A stretch of 41,840 nucleotides of DNA from Pseudomonas sp. Ga0074129 (GTDB taxonomy: Bacteria; Pseudomonadota; Gammaproteobacteria; Pseudomonadales; Pseudomonadaceae). A model generated the notes under the pieces. The model saw nothing but the letters and a program-made list of their open reading frames with translations. It was not told the origin of the DNA and did not search any database. The stretch's first letter is position 1; each line of letters begins with the position of its first letter. The DNA is taken from contig LNDO01000040.1 of assembly GCA_001465025.1 (NCBI GenBank), positions 1-41,840 of the forward strand, read 5' to 3'. Below are positions 17,649 to 25,688 of the stretch, one piece after another. The position numbers and the translations under genes are program-made.

Positions 17649-18812
17649 ATGAACGCTCTGCACTACCTCAAATACTTTTTGTTCCACGGAGTTGGCCTGC
17701 TATCAGCCGCGGCCATTCTCGCCGGCGGCGCATGGATGACGGCAGGTTTGATCGGCATATTGATGTTTTACCTGGTGGGCGACGCCCTCTGCGGTGATGA
17801 CACCAGTACCCCAGACTTCAAACACCCTGCCATTCTCACCGTGCAGTTGTGGCTGGCCTTGCCGCTGCTTTCATTCATTGTTTTCTGTGCGCTGTGGAGT
17901 TTCAGCAGCGGCGATTTTCTCGGCTTTGGGGCAGCGCTGACTCAGCTCAGCGGTTATGACGTGATCGCGGCACGCGAAGCAACCTCGGCCTGGCATTACG
18001 TGTCCTGTGCACTGCTGACCGGCCTGATGATTGGCATGGTCGGCACCATTCCGGCGCACGAACTGACGCATCGCACATGGGACCCGATTTCCATGCTGGT
18101 CGGCCGCTGGTTACTGGCATTCAGCTTCGACACTATTTTTTCCATTGAACACGTCTACGGTCACCACCGTTATGTCTCAACGCGCGAAGACCCCGCCACC
18201 GCACCACGCGGCCGCAATGTCTACTTCCATGTGCTGGCATCAACCATCAAAGGCAATATCAGCGCCTGGAATATTGAGAAGAAACGCCTGAAGCGCAAAG
18301 GTCACAGCCTGTTCGGTTGGCATAACGCAGTTATTCGCGGCCACCTGATGAGTGTATTGCTGGTCGCCTTTGCCTTCTTTGTCGGCGGCTGGGAAACGGC
18401 GTTGTTCTTCACCCTGATCGCACTGGCAGGCAAGTCCTTACTGGAGATCGTGAACTACATGGAGCACTACGGCATGGTTCGCGACCCGGCCACGCCGGTG
18501 CAACCGCGCCACTCGTGGAATACCAACAAACGCATCAGCTCTTGGAGCATGTTTAACCTGACCCGTCATTCACACCACCATGCCCAGGGTGAAGTTCCCT
18601 ACCAAGACCTCAAGCCCTTCCCGGATGCACCGATGATGATCAATGGTTACCTGACCACCCTCATCGTGGCGCTGATTCCACCGCTCTGGCACAAGCTGAT
18701 GACACCGAAAGTGCTGGAGTGGGATCGTCACTACGCCACCCCTCAGGAACGTCAAATGGCCTCCGAAGCCAATGCCCGCAGCGGTATCAAAGGATTCATG
18801 GCAAACCGATAG
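17649..18812 (+). CDS. AlkB/XylM-family integral-membrane diiron monooxygenase
   Basis: 387-residue membrane hydroxylase with about six transmembrane segments and the conserved histidine boxes that bind the diiron centre: HELTH (137-141), EHVYGHH (167-173), NYMEHYG (269-275) and RHSHHH (306-311). The family inserts oxygen into terminal methyl or alkyl-arene groups. The overall pattern is that of AlkB, but the partner is a XylA-like three-domain reductase rather than a rubredoxin, as in xylene or p-cymene methyl monooxygenases. The substrate (alkane, alkylbenzene or terpene) cannot be decided here. The start at MNALHYLKYFLFHGVG follows AAGAGAG; a longer frame overlaps the reductase gene and is rejected. 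No alcohol or aldehyde dehydrogenase gene is adjacent. Confidence 0.92.
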   Translation: MNALHYLKYFLFHGVGLLSAAAILAGGAWMTAGLIGILMFYLVGDALCGDDTSTPDFKHPAILTVQLWLALPLLSFIVFCALWSFSSGDFLGFGAALTQLSGYDVIAAREATSAWHYVSCALLTGLMIGMVGTIPAHELTHRTWDPISMLVGRWLLAFSFDTIFSIEHVYGHHRYVSTREDPATAPRGRNVYFHVLASTIKGNISAWNIEKKRLKRKGHSLFGWHNAVIRGHLMSVLLVAFAFFVGGWETALFFTLIALAGKSLLEIVNYMEHYGMVRDPATPVQPRHSWNTNKRISSWSMFNLTRHSHHHAQGEVPYQDLKPFPDAPMMINGYLTTLIVALIPPLWHKLMTPKVLEWDRHYATPQERQMASEANARSGIKGFMANR

Positions 18813-18881
18813 AAGCCCCGCAGCGCGCGAGTAGACGGCCAAGCCGGTATACTCGCGCGCTTTGTTCAAGAGCATTCACCC

Positions 18882-19352
18882 GTGGCCAACAAACGATACG
18901 CCTGCATCGGCCTGTTCAACCCCAAATCTCCGGAAAACGTCGGCGCGGTGATGCGCGCAGCAGGCTGCTACAGCGCCGCCTCGGTGTTTTACAGCGGCAA
19001 GCGTTATGCCCGCGCCCGCGACTTTATTACCGACACCCAGCGCATCTACATGGACATTCCGCTGATCGGCGTGGAAGACCTGAAACAGATCATCCCCCTG
19101 GGATGCACCCCGGTCGCAGTAGAGCTGGTCGAGGGCGCGCGGCCCCTGCCGCAATACACCCACCCCGACCGCGCCATCTACATCTTCGGCCCCGAAGACG
19201 GCTCGCTAAGCCAGGAAGTGCTCGACTGGTGTGAGGACGTGATCTACATCCCCACCCAGGGCTGCATGAACCTCGCCGCCACCGTTAACGTCGTGCTCTA
19301 CGACCGCATGGCCAAAGGCTTGCACACCAAGTCCGGCCTGGGTCTCAAGTAA
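18882..19352 (+). CDS. SpoU/TrmH-family RNA 2'-O-methyltransferase
   Basis: 156-residue single-domain SPOUT methyltransferase. The three SpoU motifs are visible: NPKSPENVGAVMRAAGC (motif 1), YIFGPEDGSLSQE (motif 2) and IPTQGCMNLAATVNVVLYDR (motif 3, part of the trefoil knot and SAM site). It is expected to methylate a ribose in tRNA or rRNA; the compact size is like TrmL, but the N terminus differs, so I give no specific target. The start is GTG (MANKRYACIGLF). It is unrelated in function to the upstream monooxygenase, 69 bp away on the same strand. Confidence 0.9.
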   Translation: MANKRYACIGLFNPKSPENVGAVMRAAGCYSAASVFYSGKRYARARDFITDTQRIYMDIPLIGVEDLKQIIPLGCTPVAVELVEGARPLPQYTHPDRAIYIFGPEDGSLSQEVLDWCEDVIYIPTQGCMNLAATVNVVLYDRMAKGLHTKSGLGLK

Positions 19353-19367
19353 GCCATAACCCAGCCG

Positions 19368-20459
19368 CTACAACCCCGATTTGAGCCGACTGAATGCCCG
19401 CGTCAGGGCGCGGTTAAAGGTTTGGCTGTTGTCATTTTTGGTGCACAGCTGCGCACGCACATCGGCGGCCGGGTAGGTGCCAGGGTCGGCGAGGATCGCT
19501 GGATCGACCGTGGCATTGGCCGCTGGCACCGCGTTGGCGTAGTAGATGGTGTTGGTGATCGCACCGATCACCTCAGGCGTCATCAGATGATCCATCAATG
19601 CCAGGCCTGCCTCGGGATGCGGCGCGTCCTTAGGGATCACCATGGCATCAAACCAGATCAGCGTGCCTTCGCGCGGGATGCTGTAGTGCAGGCTAAACGG
19701 CTTGCCCGCCTGCACAGCCTGACCGGCCGCCATCGACACGTTGCCGTTCCACGACATGGCCAGGCAGGTATCGCCGTTGGCCAGATCGGAGATATTGCGG
19801 TCGTTGTCGAAGTAGCGGATTGACGGGCGTACCTTGGCCAGATGGGCTTCGGCTCGCTTCAGGTCATCCAGGCTTTGCTTGTTGATATCCAGGCCTAGGT
19901 AACGGAAGGTGGCCGCGAACACCTCATTGGGGTCATTGAGAAAACTCACGCCGCAGTCGGCAAACTTCGCCACTACCACCGGATCAAGCAGCATGGCCCA
20001 GCTGTCGGTGGGCGCATCGGCCATGCGCTTGGCGATGGCCTGCTGCTGATACCCGATGCCCGTGGTGCCCCAGACGTACAAGCCTGCGTAGCGGTTGTCG
20101 GGGTCGAACGCGGCCATGTGCCCGGTAAACTCGCTGTCCAACCCGGCGAAGTGCGGCAGCGCAGTCTTATCCAGCGGCTGCAGTGCGCCACTCTTAATCG
20201 CCCGCTGCAGATGCTGACCCGCTGTCAGTACCAGGTCATAGCCGCTGCGCCCGGTGAGCAGCTTGGTTTCCACCGTTTCCAGCGAGTCAAAGTGATCGAC
20301 CACCACCTTGATGCCGGTCTTCTGTTCAAAACTACTGAGGGTGTCCGGGGCCAGGTATTCGCCCCAGATAAATAGATTGACCTGCTTCGGCGCTTCGGCC
20401 GCCAGCGCTTGAACACTGGCGGCCAGCCCTAGGGCTAACAAGCTGACATGTCGTTTCAT
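19368..20459 (-). CDS. periplasmic polyamine-binding protein (PotF/PotD-like)
   Basis: 363-residue solute-binding protein with signal peptide MKRHVSLLALGLAASVQALA. Family signatures are VNLFIWGEYLAPDTLSSFEQKTGI after the signal, GRSGYDLVLTAG, GLYVWGTTGIGYQ and CLAMSWNGNVSMA. It captures putrescine/spermidine-type ligands for an ABC importer. It begins nine bases after the aguA stop with AGGAGG between, so it is co-translated with agmatine deiminase; agmatine or putrescine is therefore a likely ligand (inference). The permease and ATPase genes are not in this window, so it must use a system encoded elsewhere or act as a sensor subunit. It ends convergently with the methyltransferase. Confidence 0.93.
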   Translation of the reverse strand: MKRHVSLLALGLAASVQALAAEAPKQVNLFIWGEYLAPDTLSSFEQKTGIKVVVDHFDSLETVETKLLTGRSGYDLVLTAGQHLQRAIKSGALQPLDKTALPHFAGLDSEFTGHMAAFDPDNRYAGLYVWGTTGIGYQQQAIAKRMADAPTDSWAMLLDPVVVAKFADCGVSFLNDPNEVFAATFRYLGLDINKQSLDDLKRAEAHLAKVRPSIRYFDNDRNISDLANGDTCLAMSWNGNVSMAAGQAVQAGKPFSLHYSIPREGTLIWFDAMVIPKDAPHPEAGLALMDHLMTPEVIGAITNTIYYANAVPAANATVDPAILADPGTYPAADVRAQLCTKNDNSQTFNRALTRAFSRLKSGL

Positions 20460-20468
20460 CAGAGCCTC

Positions 20469-21581
20469 CTAAGCGCGCGTGGGCGCGGCGTATTGCGGCA
20501 TGGTGATGCAGGCGACATTGCCGCCGCCAAGGAGAATCTCCCGCGAATTGTCGATGCCGATAATCCGCTGTTTGGGGAACAGTTCGGCCAGCGTGGCTTG
20601 GGCAATACGGTCGCAGGGGTCGTTGAACAGCGGCACGACGATGGCCGAGTTGCCGGCGTAATAGTTGATGTAAGAAGCGCAGATCTGCGTGCCGGCCTGA
20701 CGGGTGTGGGTCGATTCATCTTGATCCAGGCCTTCAGCCTCTTCAGCCGTCCACTCCAGCACGCGCGGCTGCGGCAGTTTGTGCACCTCCAGTGCACGGC
20801 CTTGGGCGTCGCGGGTGCTGCGCAGGATGTCGTAGGCCTCTTGATAGATTTCCCACTGCGGATCATTACGGTCATCGGTCCACTGCATCACCACCACGCC
20901 GGGGCGGACGAAGCAGGCCAAGTCATCGATATGGCCGTCGGTTTCATCAAACTTGCAACCGCGTGGCAGCCAGATCACCTGCTCGGCGCCAAGGTAGTCG
21001 CTGAGCCGGCGAGTCATCTCCTCCTTGCCCAGGTGGGCGTTGCGGTTGCGGTTGAGCAAGCACTGCTCGGTGGTCAGCAGGGTACGCTGACCGTCGGTTT
21101 GGATACCGCCCATTTCGGCAATAAAGGGCGCGCGGTAGCGGTCATAACCTTCGATCTCGAGGATCTTCTGCGCGATCTGATCGTCCTTGTCCCACGGGTA
21201 GTAAAGGCCGCCGTCGAGACCACCGTAAGCGTTGAACTCGAAGTCCACACCGCGCACTTCGCCGCTGTCGTCATTGACCAAAAAGGCCGGGCCGCTGTCG
21301 CGGAACCAGGTGTCGTTGCAGGTCATTTCCACCACGCGCACATGGGCCGGCAGTTGGCGACGGGCGTTGGCGTACTGGCTGGCCGAGGCGCACACGGTGA
21401 CCGGCTCGCTGCTGGCAATGGCCGTGACGATATCGACCCAAACCTTCTGCGCCGGCTTGGCACCGTTACGCCACACGTCAGTGCGCTCGGGCCAGCCCAG
21501 CCAGCAACCGGCCTTGGGTTCAAATTCGCCGGGCAGACGGAAGCCGTCAGTTTTTGGGAGAGAAGTCAGTGAACGTGCCAT
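20469..21581 (-). CDS. aguA: agmatine deiminase (agmatine iminohydrolase)
   Basis: Cytoplasmic guanidino-modifying enzyme that hydrolyses agmatine to N-carbamoylputrescine and ammonia, the first step from arginine-derived agmatine to putrescine. The 370-residue protein carries NDTWFRDSGP (89-98), NAYGGLDGGLYYPWDKDD, the catalytic histidine region DETDGHIDDLA, and a predicted nucleophile Cys358 in GGGNVACITMPQ, the position expected for the family. The start MARSLTSLPKTDGFRLP is chosen on family length; a 40-codon longer frame has no support. Usually N-carbamoylputrescine amidase (aguB) is adjacent; here the neighbours are a LysR regulator upstream and a polyamine-binding protein downstream. 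Confidence 0.95.
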   Translation of the reverse strand: MARSLTSLPKTDGFRLPGEFEPKAGCWLGWPERTDVWRNGAKPAQKVWVDIVTAIASSEPVTVCASASQYANARRQLPAHVRVVEMTCNDTWFRDSGPAFLVNDDSGEVRGVDFEFNAYGGLDGGLYYPWDKDDQIAQKILEIEGYDRYRAPFIAEMGGIQTDGQRTLLTTEQCLLNRNRNAHLGKEEMTRRLSDYLGAEQVIWLPRGCKFDETDGHIDDLACFVRPGVVVMQWTDDRNDPQWEIYQEAYDILRSTRDAQGRALEVHKLPQPRVLEWTAEEAEGLDQDESTHTRQAGTQICASYINYYAGNSAIVVPLFNDPCDRIAQATLAELFPKQRIIGIDNSREILLGGGNVACITMPQYAAPTRA

Positions 21582-21681
21582 CGGATACACCCTGTATCTG
21601 TGAGGAAGATGACCACACAGTACGCGGCGCTCCGGCACGGATTCCAACGACGAAAATTGCGGGATAGCTGAATTTAATTCA

Positions 21682-22566
21682 TCACTCAGCCAAGTGATCA
21701 CTCAGCCAATCTAAGAAATCAGCCACTGCGGGTTTTTCCAGGCGGATGCGTTCACAGACCAACGCATATTGCCCAAGCGCTGCCACGCTGGCATTGAAGG
21801 GGCGCATCAAGCGGCCACTGGCCAGGTCTTCAGCCGCCGTGAGGTTGTCGCCCATGGCCACGCCCTGCCCTTGCGCGGCGGCTTCCAGCGCTAGACCGGC
21901 ATGCCCTAGGTACAAATGTCGCGCCGGCTGGATGTCGCCGGCATGGGTGGTCAGCCAGGCGGTCCAGGTTTTACCGTCCTGATCGTCATGCAGCAGGCCA
22001 TGCCGGGCCAGATCACGCGGGTGTTTAAGGCCGCCCTGGTTAAACAGGCTGGGGCTGCACACGGGGAAGAACTGCAAGGTCGGCAACGGCCGCACAAAGT
22101 AAGCGCTGGCATCCTCGGGCCCGGTGCCATAAGTGATGGCCAGGTCGATATCCGGACTCGGCAGGCTGGCGTCCAGCGGCTGCTCGTGCAGATGCAAGGT
22201 GATGTATGGATAGCGGTCGCTGAAGTCGGCCAGACGACTGACCAGCCACTTTTGCGCCAGCTCAGGCGTGACCGCGATGCGCAGCACCGCCTGGGAACCG
22301 GGATCACGCAGCTCGTCACACGCCTCGCCGATCAACTCAAACGCCTGCTGCAAACGCTGCAGCAAACGCCGTGCGGCGGACGTTGGTACAACCTGTCGGC
22401 CCTCGCGTGTAAACAACACGGTGCCGAGCTGCTCTTCCAATTGACGAATCTGGTGACTGACGGCGCTGTCGGTCACACACAGCTCAGCGGCCGCGCGGCC
22501 AAAATGAGCATGCCGCGCAGCGCACTCAAAGGTGCGCAAGGCGGTGAGAGACGGTAGGCGGCGCAT
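21682..22566 (-). CDS. LysR-family transcriptional regulator (GcvA-like)
   Basis: 294-residue LysR-type regulator. The N-terminal winged helix includes LTALRTFECAARHAHFGRAAAELCVTDSAVSHQIRQLEEQLG, the pattern of the GcvA/AmpR subgroup. The effector domain follows (LRIAVTPELAQKWLVSRLADF, DIDLAITYGTG, GLALEAAAQGQGVAMGD). It sits upstream of and on the same strand as aguA-potF-like, with a 100-bp gap large enough for a separate promoter. Control of agmatine use is plausible from position only; in P. aeruginosa the agu genes are governed by a TetR-type protein. Confidence 0.93.
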   Translation of the reverse strand: MRRLPSLTALRTFECAARHAHFGRAAAELCVTDSAVSHQIRQLEEQLGTVLFTREGRQVVPTSAARRLLQRLQQAFELIGEACDELRDPGSQAVLRIAVTPELAQKWLVSRLADFSDRYPYITLHLHEQPLDASLPSPDIDLAITYGTGPEDASAYFVRPLPTLQFFPVCSPSLFNQGGLKHPRDLARHGLLHDDQDGKTWTAWLTTHAGDIQPARHLYLGHAGLALEAAAQGQGVAMGDNLTAAEDLASGRLMRPFNASVAALGQYALVCERIRLEKPAVADFLDWLSDHLAE

Positions 22567-22615
22567 GCGGTGCTCCAGATTGGCCAGTGCGCCGCATGCT
22601 TACCCAAGGTGGGGC

Positions 22616-23842
22616 TTAGCGCAACAGCTTGTTATCCAGCACGTCAGAGGCTCCGCCCATGACGTTTTCGCTGATCTCGATAAAGTCTTGGGTGGTGGCT
22701 TTGTCCAGACGCATCAGGCCGCGGGTCACGTCATCCAGCGAGCGCGGTTGTGTGGTGCTTTTGGTGGCCTGACGAATTTCCCGGTCAAGCTCCTGCAGCA
22801 GCAACACCGCTCGGGCCGTTACCGGGCCGGTGGAGCGGTCAGTGCGCAGGCTGTCGACGGGTTTGCTCCAGCGAATCAGGTCTTCACGGATTTTCTGGTA
22901 GCGCTCCTCACTCAGGCCACCAGCGCGGCGCATCAGCTCGATGGCGTAGTACTCGGCCAAGCCTTCAGTAATCCAATCGCTGCGATCACGGGCACGAATG
23001 CGGCTGAACACATGCACCAGTTCATGCACCAGCGAGCTGGTGCCGTTTTCGCTGACCAGCGGGCGATCGGTGTGCATGTAGTAGGAGTTGGTGGCAGAAA
23101 GGCCGCCGCGCCACATCGGGTCGCCCGCCCCGACAATCAGCAGCTTGGCCGGGTCACGCGGGAACACCTCCTGAGCATGCGGCCAGATAAAGGTCAGCAG
23201 GGTCATGACATCCATGCGCCGCATGCCCTCCCCCACAGGCGCGGCGATAGCCACATCGGTTTCACCCAATTTGGCACGGCGCGTGCCGATCTTACCCGCC
23301 ACCATCCAGCCGGTTGGACGGTCGAACTTGCGCTGTGGGTTGTCAATGCGGAATTTGTTTTTGCCGATGCGCGGCCAGCCGGTTTCGACGGCCTTCCAAC
23401 CTTTGGGCAAAGTGAAATGCAGGCGCGAGACCAGCACCGTAAAATCTTCCTGCTTGAGCTTGGCCGAGGGCACCAGATCGTCGCCGCGCAGCAGCGCCCA
23501 ATCGTCGGTGATGCGGGCATCAAAGCGACCCGGGATGCGTTCATGGTTGATCCGTACGCGGTAGGTCAGGGTCGCTTCACCCTTGGCTGGAGTCCAGATA
23601 CCCCGCTCGGGGCTGCTCTGCGTCCACTCGCCGTCGGCACTGAAATCGCTGTAAGCGCCCAATGTGCCCAAGTCGAAATCCAGGCTCTTGACGCGTGTGC
23701 CATCCTCCAGCACCAGCCGCACTTCGGCTTGTTCGGTTTCGGGCAAGAAGCGCACGTGGTAATCCAAATCGACCTTCTTTGCCCACAGCGGCGTGCTGAG
23801 GCTGAGTAAGGCAACAGACACAAGTAAGCGGCGCATCAACAT
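22616..23842 (-). CDS. secreted zinc metallopeptidase-like protein (HEXXH gluzincin)
   Basis: 408-residue exported protein. A signal peptide (MLMRRLLVSVALLSLSTPLWA) is followed by an N-terminal beta-rich region. The C-terminal peptidase-like domain has H273ELVH277 and a glutamate ligand at 293 in WITEGLAEYY, the HEXXH-(15)-E arrangement resembling M61/M1-type gluzincins. Zinc binding and peptidase activity are inferred from the motif; a PDZ domain as in M61 glycyl aminopeptidases is not visible. The start ATG at 23842 has AGGGAG seven bases upstream. It follows ycgN by 50 bp and ends the rnd cluster. Confidence 0.85.
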   Translation of the reverse strand: MLMRRLLVSVALLSLSTPLWAKKVDLDYHVRFLPETEQAEVRLVLEDGTRVKSLDFDLGTLGAYSDFSADGEWTQSSPERGIWTPAKGEATLTYRVRINHERIPGRFDARITDDWALLRGDDLVPSAKLKQEDFTVLVSRLHFTLPKGWKAVETGWPRIGKNKFRIDNPQRKFDRPTGWMVAGKIGTRRAKLGETDVAIAAPVGEGMRRMDVMTLLTFIWPHAQEVFPRDPAKLLIVGAGDPMWRGGLSATNSYYMHTDRPLVSENGTSSLVHELVHVFSRIRARDRSDWITEGLAEYYAIELMRRAGGLSEERYQKIREDLIRWSKPVDSLRTDRSTGPVTARAVLLLQELDREIRQATKSTTQPRSLDDVTRGLMRLDKATTQDFIEISENVMGGASDVLDNKLLR

Positions 23843-23891
23843 AACAAAGCTCCCTGGAGCTAAAGGCTCGGTCGGACAAGGATTTAAGCGG

Positions 23892-24341
23892 TCAGCCAGC
23901 ACGGAAGATCATATGGTCTTCCCACTCGTCCTCGGCCACGCTGTTTTCGCTGAGCATACGCCCAGCCTGGGAAATGCGTTGCTTATGCACCTGTTCAGGG
24001 TCACCACAAACCAGGTGGTGCCACAGCAGCAGGTCTTTACCTTCACTGACCAGGCGATAAGCACAGGTCGGCGGTAGCCATTGAAACTGGTCCGCCTGGG
24101 CCGGGGTGAGTTGAATACAGTCGGGCACGAACGCGCGGCGGTTGCTGTAGTCCGTGCAGCGACAGGTTTTAAGGTCCAGCAGTTTGCAGGCGATGCGCGT
24201 GTAATACACGCTGCCATCGTCTTCATCCTCAAGCTTTTGCAGGCAGCACAGGCCGCAGCCGTCGCACAGCGATTCCCACTCGTTCTGATCAAGCTGATCG
24301 AGGGTTTTACGTTTCCAGAAAGGTTCGACTTTAGCGGCCAT
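23892..24341 (-). CDS. ycgN: YcgN-family cysteine-cluster protein (UPF0260)
   Basis: 149-residue cytoplasmic protein with the conserved cysteine pattern of the YkgJ/YcgN group: CDGCGLCC near residues 26-33, then [14 protein letters not shown] and later CIQL, CAYR and CGDP. The eight or more cysteines suggest a zinc or iron-sulfur site. The function is unknown. In Pseudomonas it belongs to the cluster with rnd, ycgL and a hydroxyacid dehydrogenase, as here. It lies 91 bp downstream of the dehydrogenase gene. Confidence 0.92.
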   Translation of the reverse strand: MAAKVEPFWKRKTLDQLDQNEWESLCDGCGLCCLQKLEDEDDGSVYYTRIACKLLDLKTCRCTDYSNRRAFVPDCIQLTPAQADQFQWLPPTCAYRLVSEGKDLLLWHHLVCGDPEQVHKQRISQAGRMLSENSVAEDEWEDHMIFRAG

Positions 24342-24432
24342 GATGAGGGTACGGTGAGGGGCGAAAAGGCCGGCAGTCTAGCCGCTCAGCCCACGGCGGC
24401 CAAGGCCGGCACGCTCAACGGCCCGCTGCAGG

Positions 24433-25389
24433 TCAGTAGCCGCGCTGAAAATCCACCTGCCCGCGCAGCGGTTCGGCCGCCTTCCAGCGCGCCAGGTTGT
24501 GCACAAACACCTGCACCAGCAAACGGGGATCAGTCGGTGCCGCCGTATGCCCCGTCAACAGTAAACGCGGTGCCGTCCAAAACGGGTGCCCGGCCGGCAG
24601 CGGCTCTTCACGGCAGACATCAATCACCGCACCCGCCAGTTGCCCCTGTTGCAGCGCACTGACCAGCGCCTCGTCAACCACCGCTACCCCGCGCCCGGCA
24701 TTGATAAAGACGGCATTGGGCTTACACGCCGCAAACAGCGCCGCATCGTAAATATCGCGGGTGGCCGGCGTGTCGGGCAGCAGGTTGATCAGGTAATCCG
24801 CCTCACTCGCCAGCGCAGGCAGCGCCGCCAGGCCGCTCACTTGAGCAAACGGCGACAGCCTGCGCGACTGCGTGGCAATGCCCAACAGACGAATACCGAA
24901 GGGCGCCAGAAACTGCGCCACGCTGAGGCCAATATCACCAGTACCCACGATCAGCAAGGTGCGCCCCGCCAAGCTCTGTGGCGCACGACGCTCCCAGCGC
25001 TGCTCATGCTGAGCATGCAGGTGCGTGGACAATTGACGCTCATGGGCGAGCAAATGACCCAGCACATACTCGGCCATCACCTGACCGAAAATGCCCACGG
25101 CACGGGTGAGTACGTAGTCGGTTGGCAAATCGTTGGCCAGCAGCGGCGTGATACCCGCCCAGGTCGATTGCAACCACTGCGGCGGCCTGCCCTCACGCAG
25201 CAAGGGCGCGAGCAGATCAGGCTGCCCCAGCCAGAGCGGGCAGCTCGCCGCGTGATGAGCCAACTCGAGCGGCTGCGCACTGCCGTACACCTCAAGTTCA
25301 GGTGCCAACTCATGCAGCAACGCGGCGTAGCGCGCATGTTCGGCTTCGGCAATCAACACGCGCAAGGGGGGATTTGCAGCGGCGGACAT
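24433..25389 (-). CDS. D-2-hydroxyacid dehydrogenase family protein (glyoxylate/hydroxypyruvate reductase-like)
   Basis: 318-residue NAD(P)-dependent oxidoreductase. The Rossmann motif VGTGDIGLSVAQFL lies near residues 150-165. The catalytic residues are the Arg in INAGRGVAVVD, the Glu in IDVCREEPLP and the His in LTGHTAAPT, the usual Arg-Glu-His set. The sequence is closest to the GhrA-like subgroup, so reduction of glyoxylate or hydroxypyruvate is plausible but unproven. It starts five bases after the ycgL stop, in the rnd-ycgL transcription unit. Confidence 0.92.
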   Translation of the reverse strand: MSAAANPPLRVLIAEAEHARYAALLHELAPELEVYGSAQPLELAHHAASCPLWLGQPDLLAPLLREGRPPQWLQSTWAGITPLLANDLPTDYVLTRAVGIFGQVMAEYVLGHLLAHERQLSTHLHAQHEQRWERRAPQSLAGRTLLIVGTGDIGLSVAQFLAPFGIRLLGIATQSRRLSPFAQVSGLAALPALASEADYLINLLPDTPATRDIYDAALFAACKPNAVFINAGRGVAVVDEALVSALQQGQLAGAVIDVCREEPLPAGHPFWTAPRLLLTGHTAAPTDPRLLVQVFVHNLARWKAAEPLRGQVDFQRGY

Positions 25390-25394
25390 GATGG

Positions 25395-25688
25395 TTACAT
25401 CGGGTCGTTGCGGCGCAGCAACTCATCGGGCAAATGCTCGATGTATTCATCTTCCGGTGGCGGCATTTGCAGGTGATAGCCCTGCTCGTCGAGATTGGCC
25501 AGCACCTTGTGGATGTCCTCGCGGGCCAGAACGCGCTCGGGCGTTAGCACCATCTCAAACGCCAGAGCGGGTGGCCCGAAAGCCTGCAGCAGGTTTTCCG
25601 GCACACGCTTGAGCCCGTCGCTGCGCAGCACATACAGGTACATCTCGTTCTTGCGTGGGCTTTTGTAGATAGAGCAAATACGTTTCAC
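25395..25688 (-). CDS. ycgL: YcgL domain protein
   Basis: 97-residue cytoplasmic protein of the YcgL family, with the diagnostic start [20 protein letters not shown], then [12 protein letters not shown] and the C-terminal [16 protein letters not shown]. The molecular function is not established; it is consistently linked to rnd. I place the start at GTG (25688) because it gives the family N terminus and overlaps the rnd stop as GTGA, implying translational coupling. A longer ATG frame to 25715 lies inside rnd. Confidence 0.92.
   Translation of the reverse strand: MKRICSIYKSPRKNEMYLYVLRSDGLKRVPENLLQAFGPPALAFEMVLTPERVLAREDIHKVLANLDEQGYHLQMPPPEDEYIEHLPDELLRRNDPM

Noticed and set aside
20448-21572. 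374-residue plus-strand frame opposite aguA
   Set aside because: aguA has complete catalytic motifs on the other strand; the long antisense frame is a codon-bias effect of high GC.
22532-23809. 425-residue plus-strand frame opposite the metallopeptidase gene
   Set aside because: The minus-strand product has a signal peptide, HEXXH motif and a good ribosome-binding site; the antisense frame has none of these.
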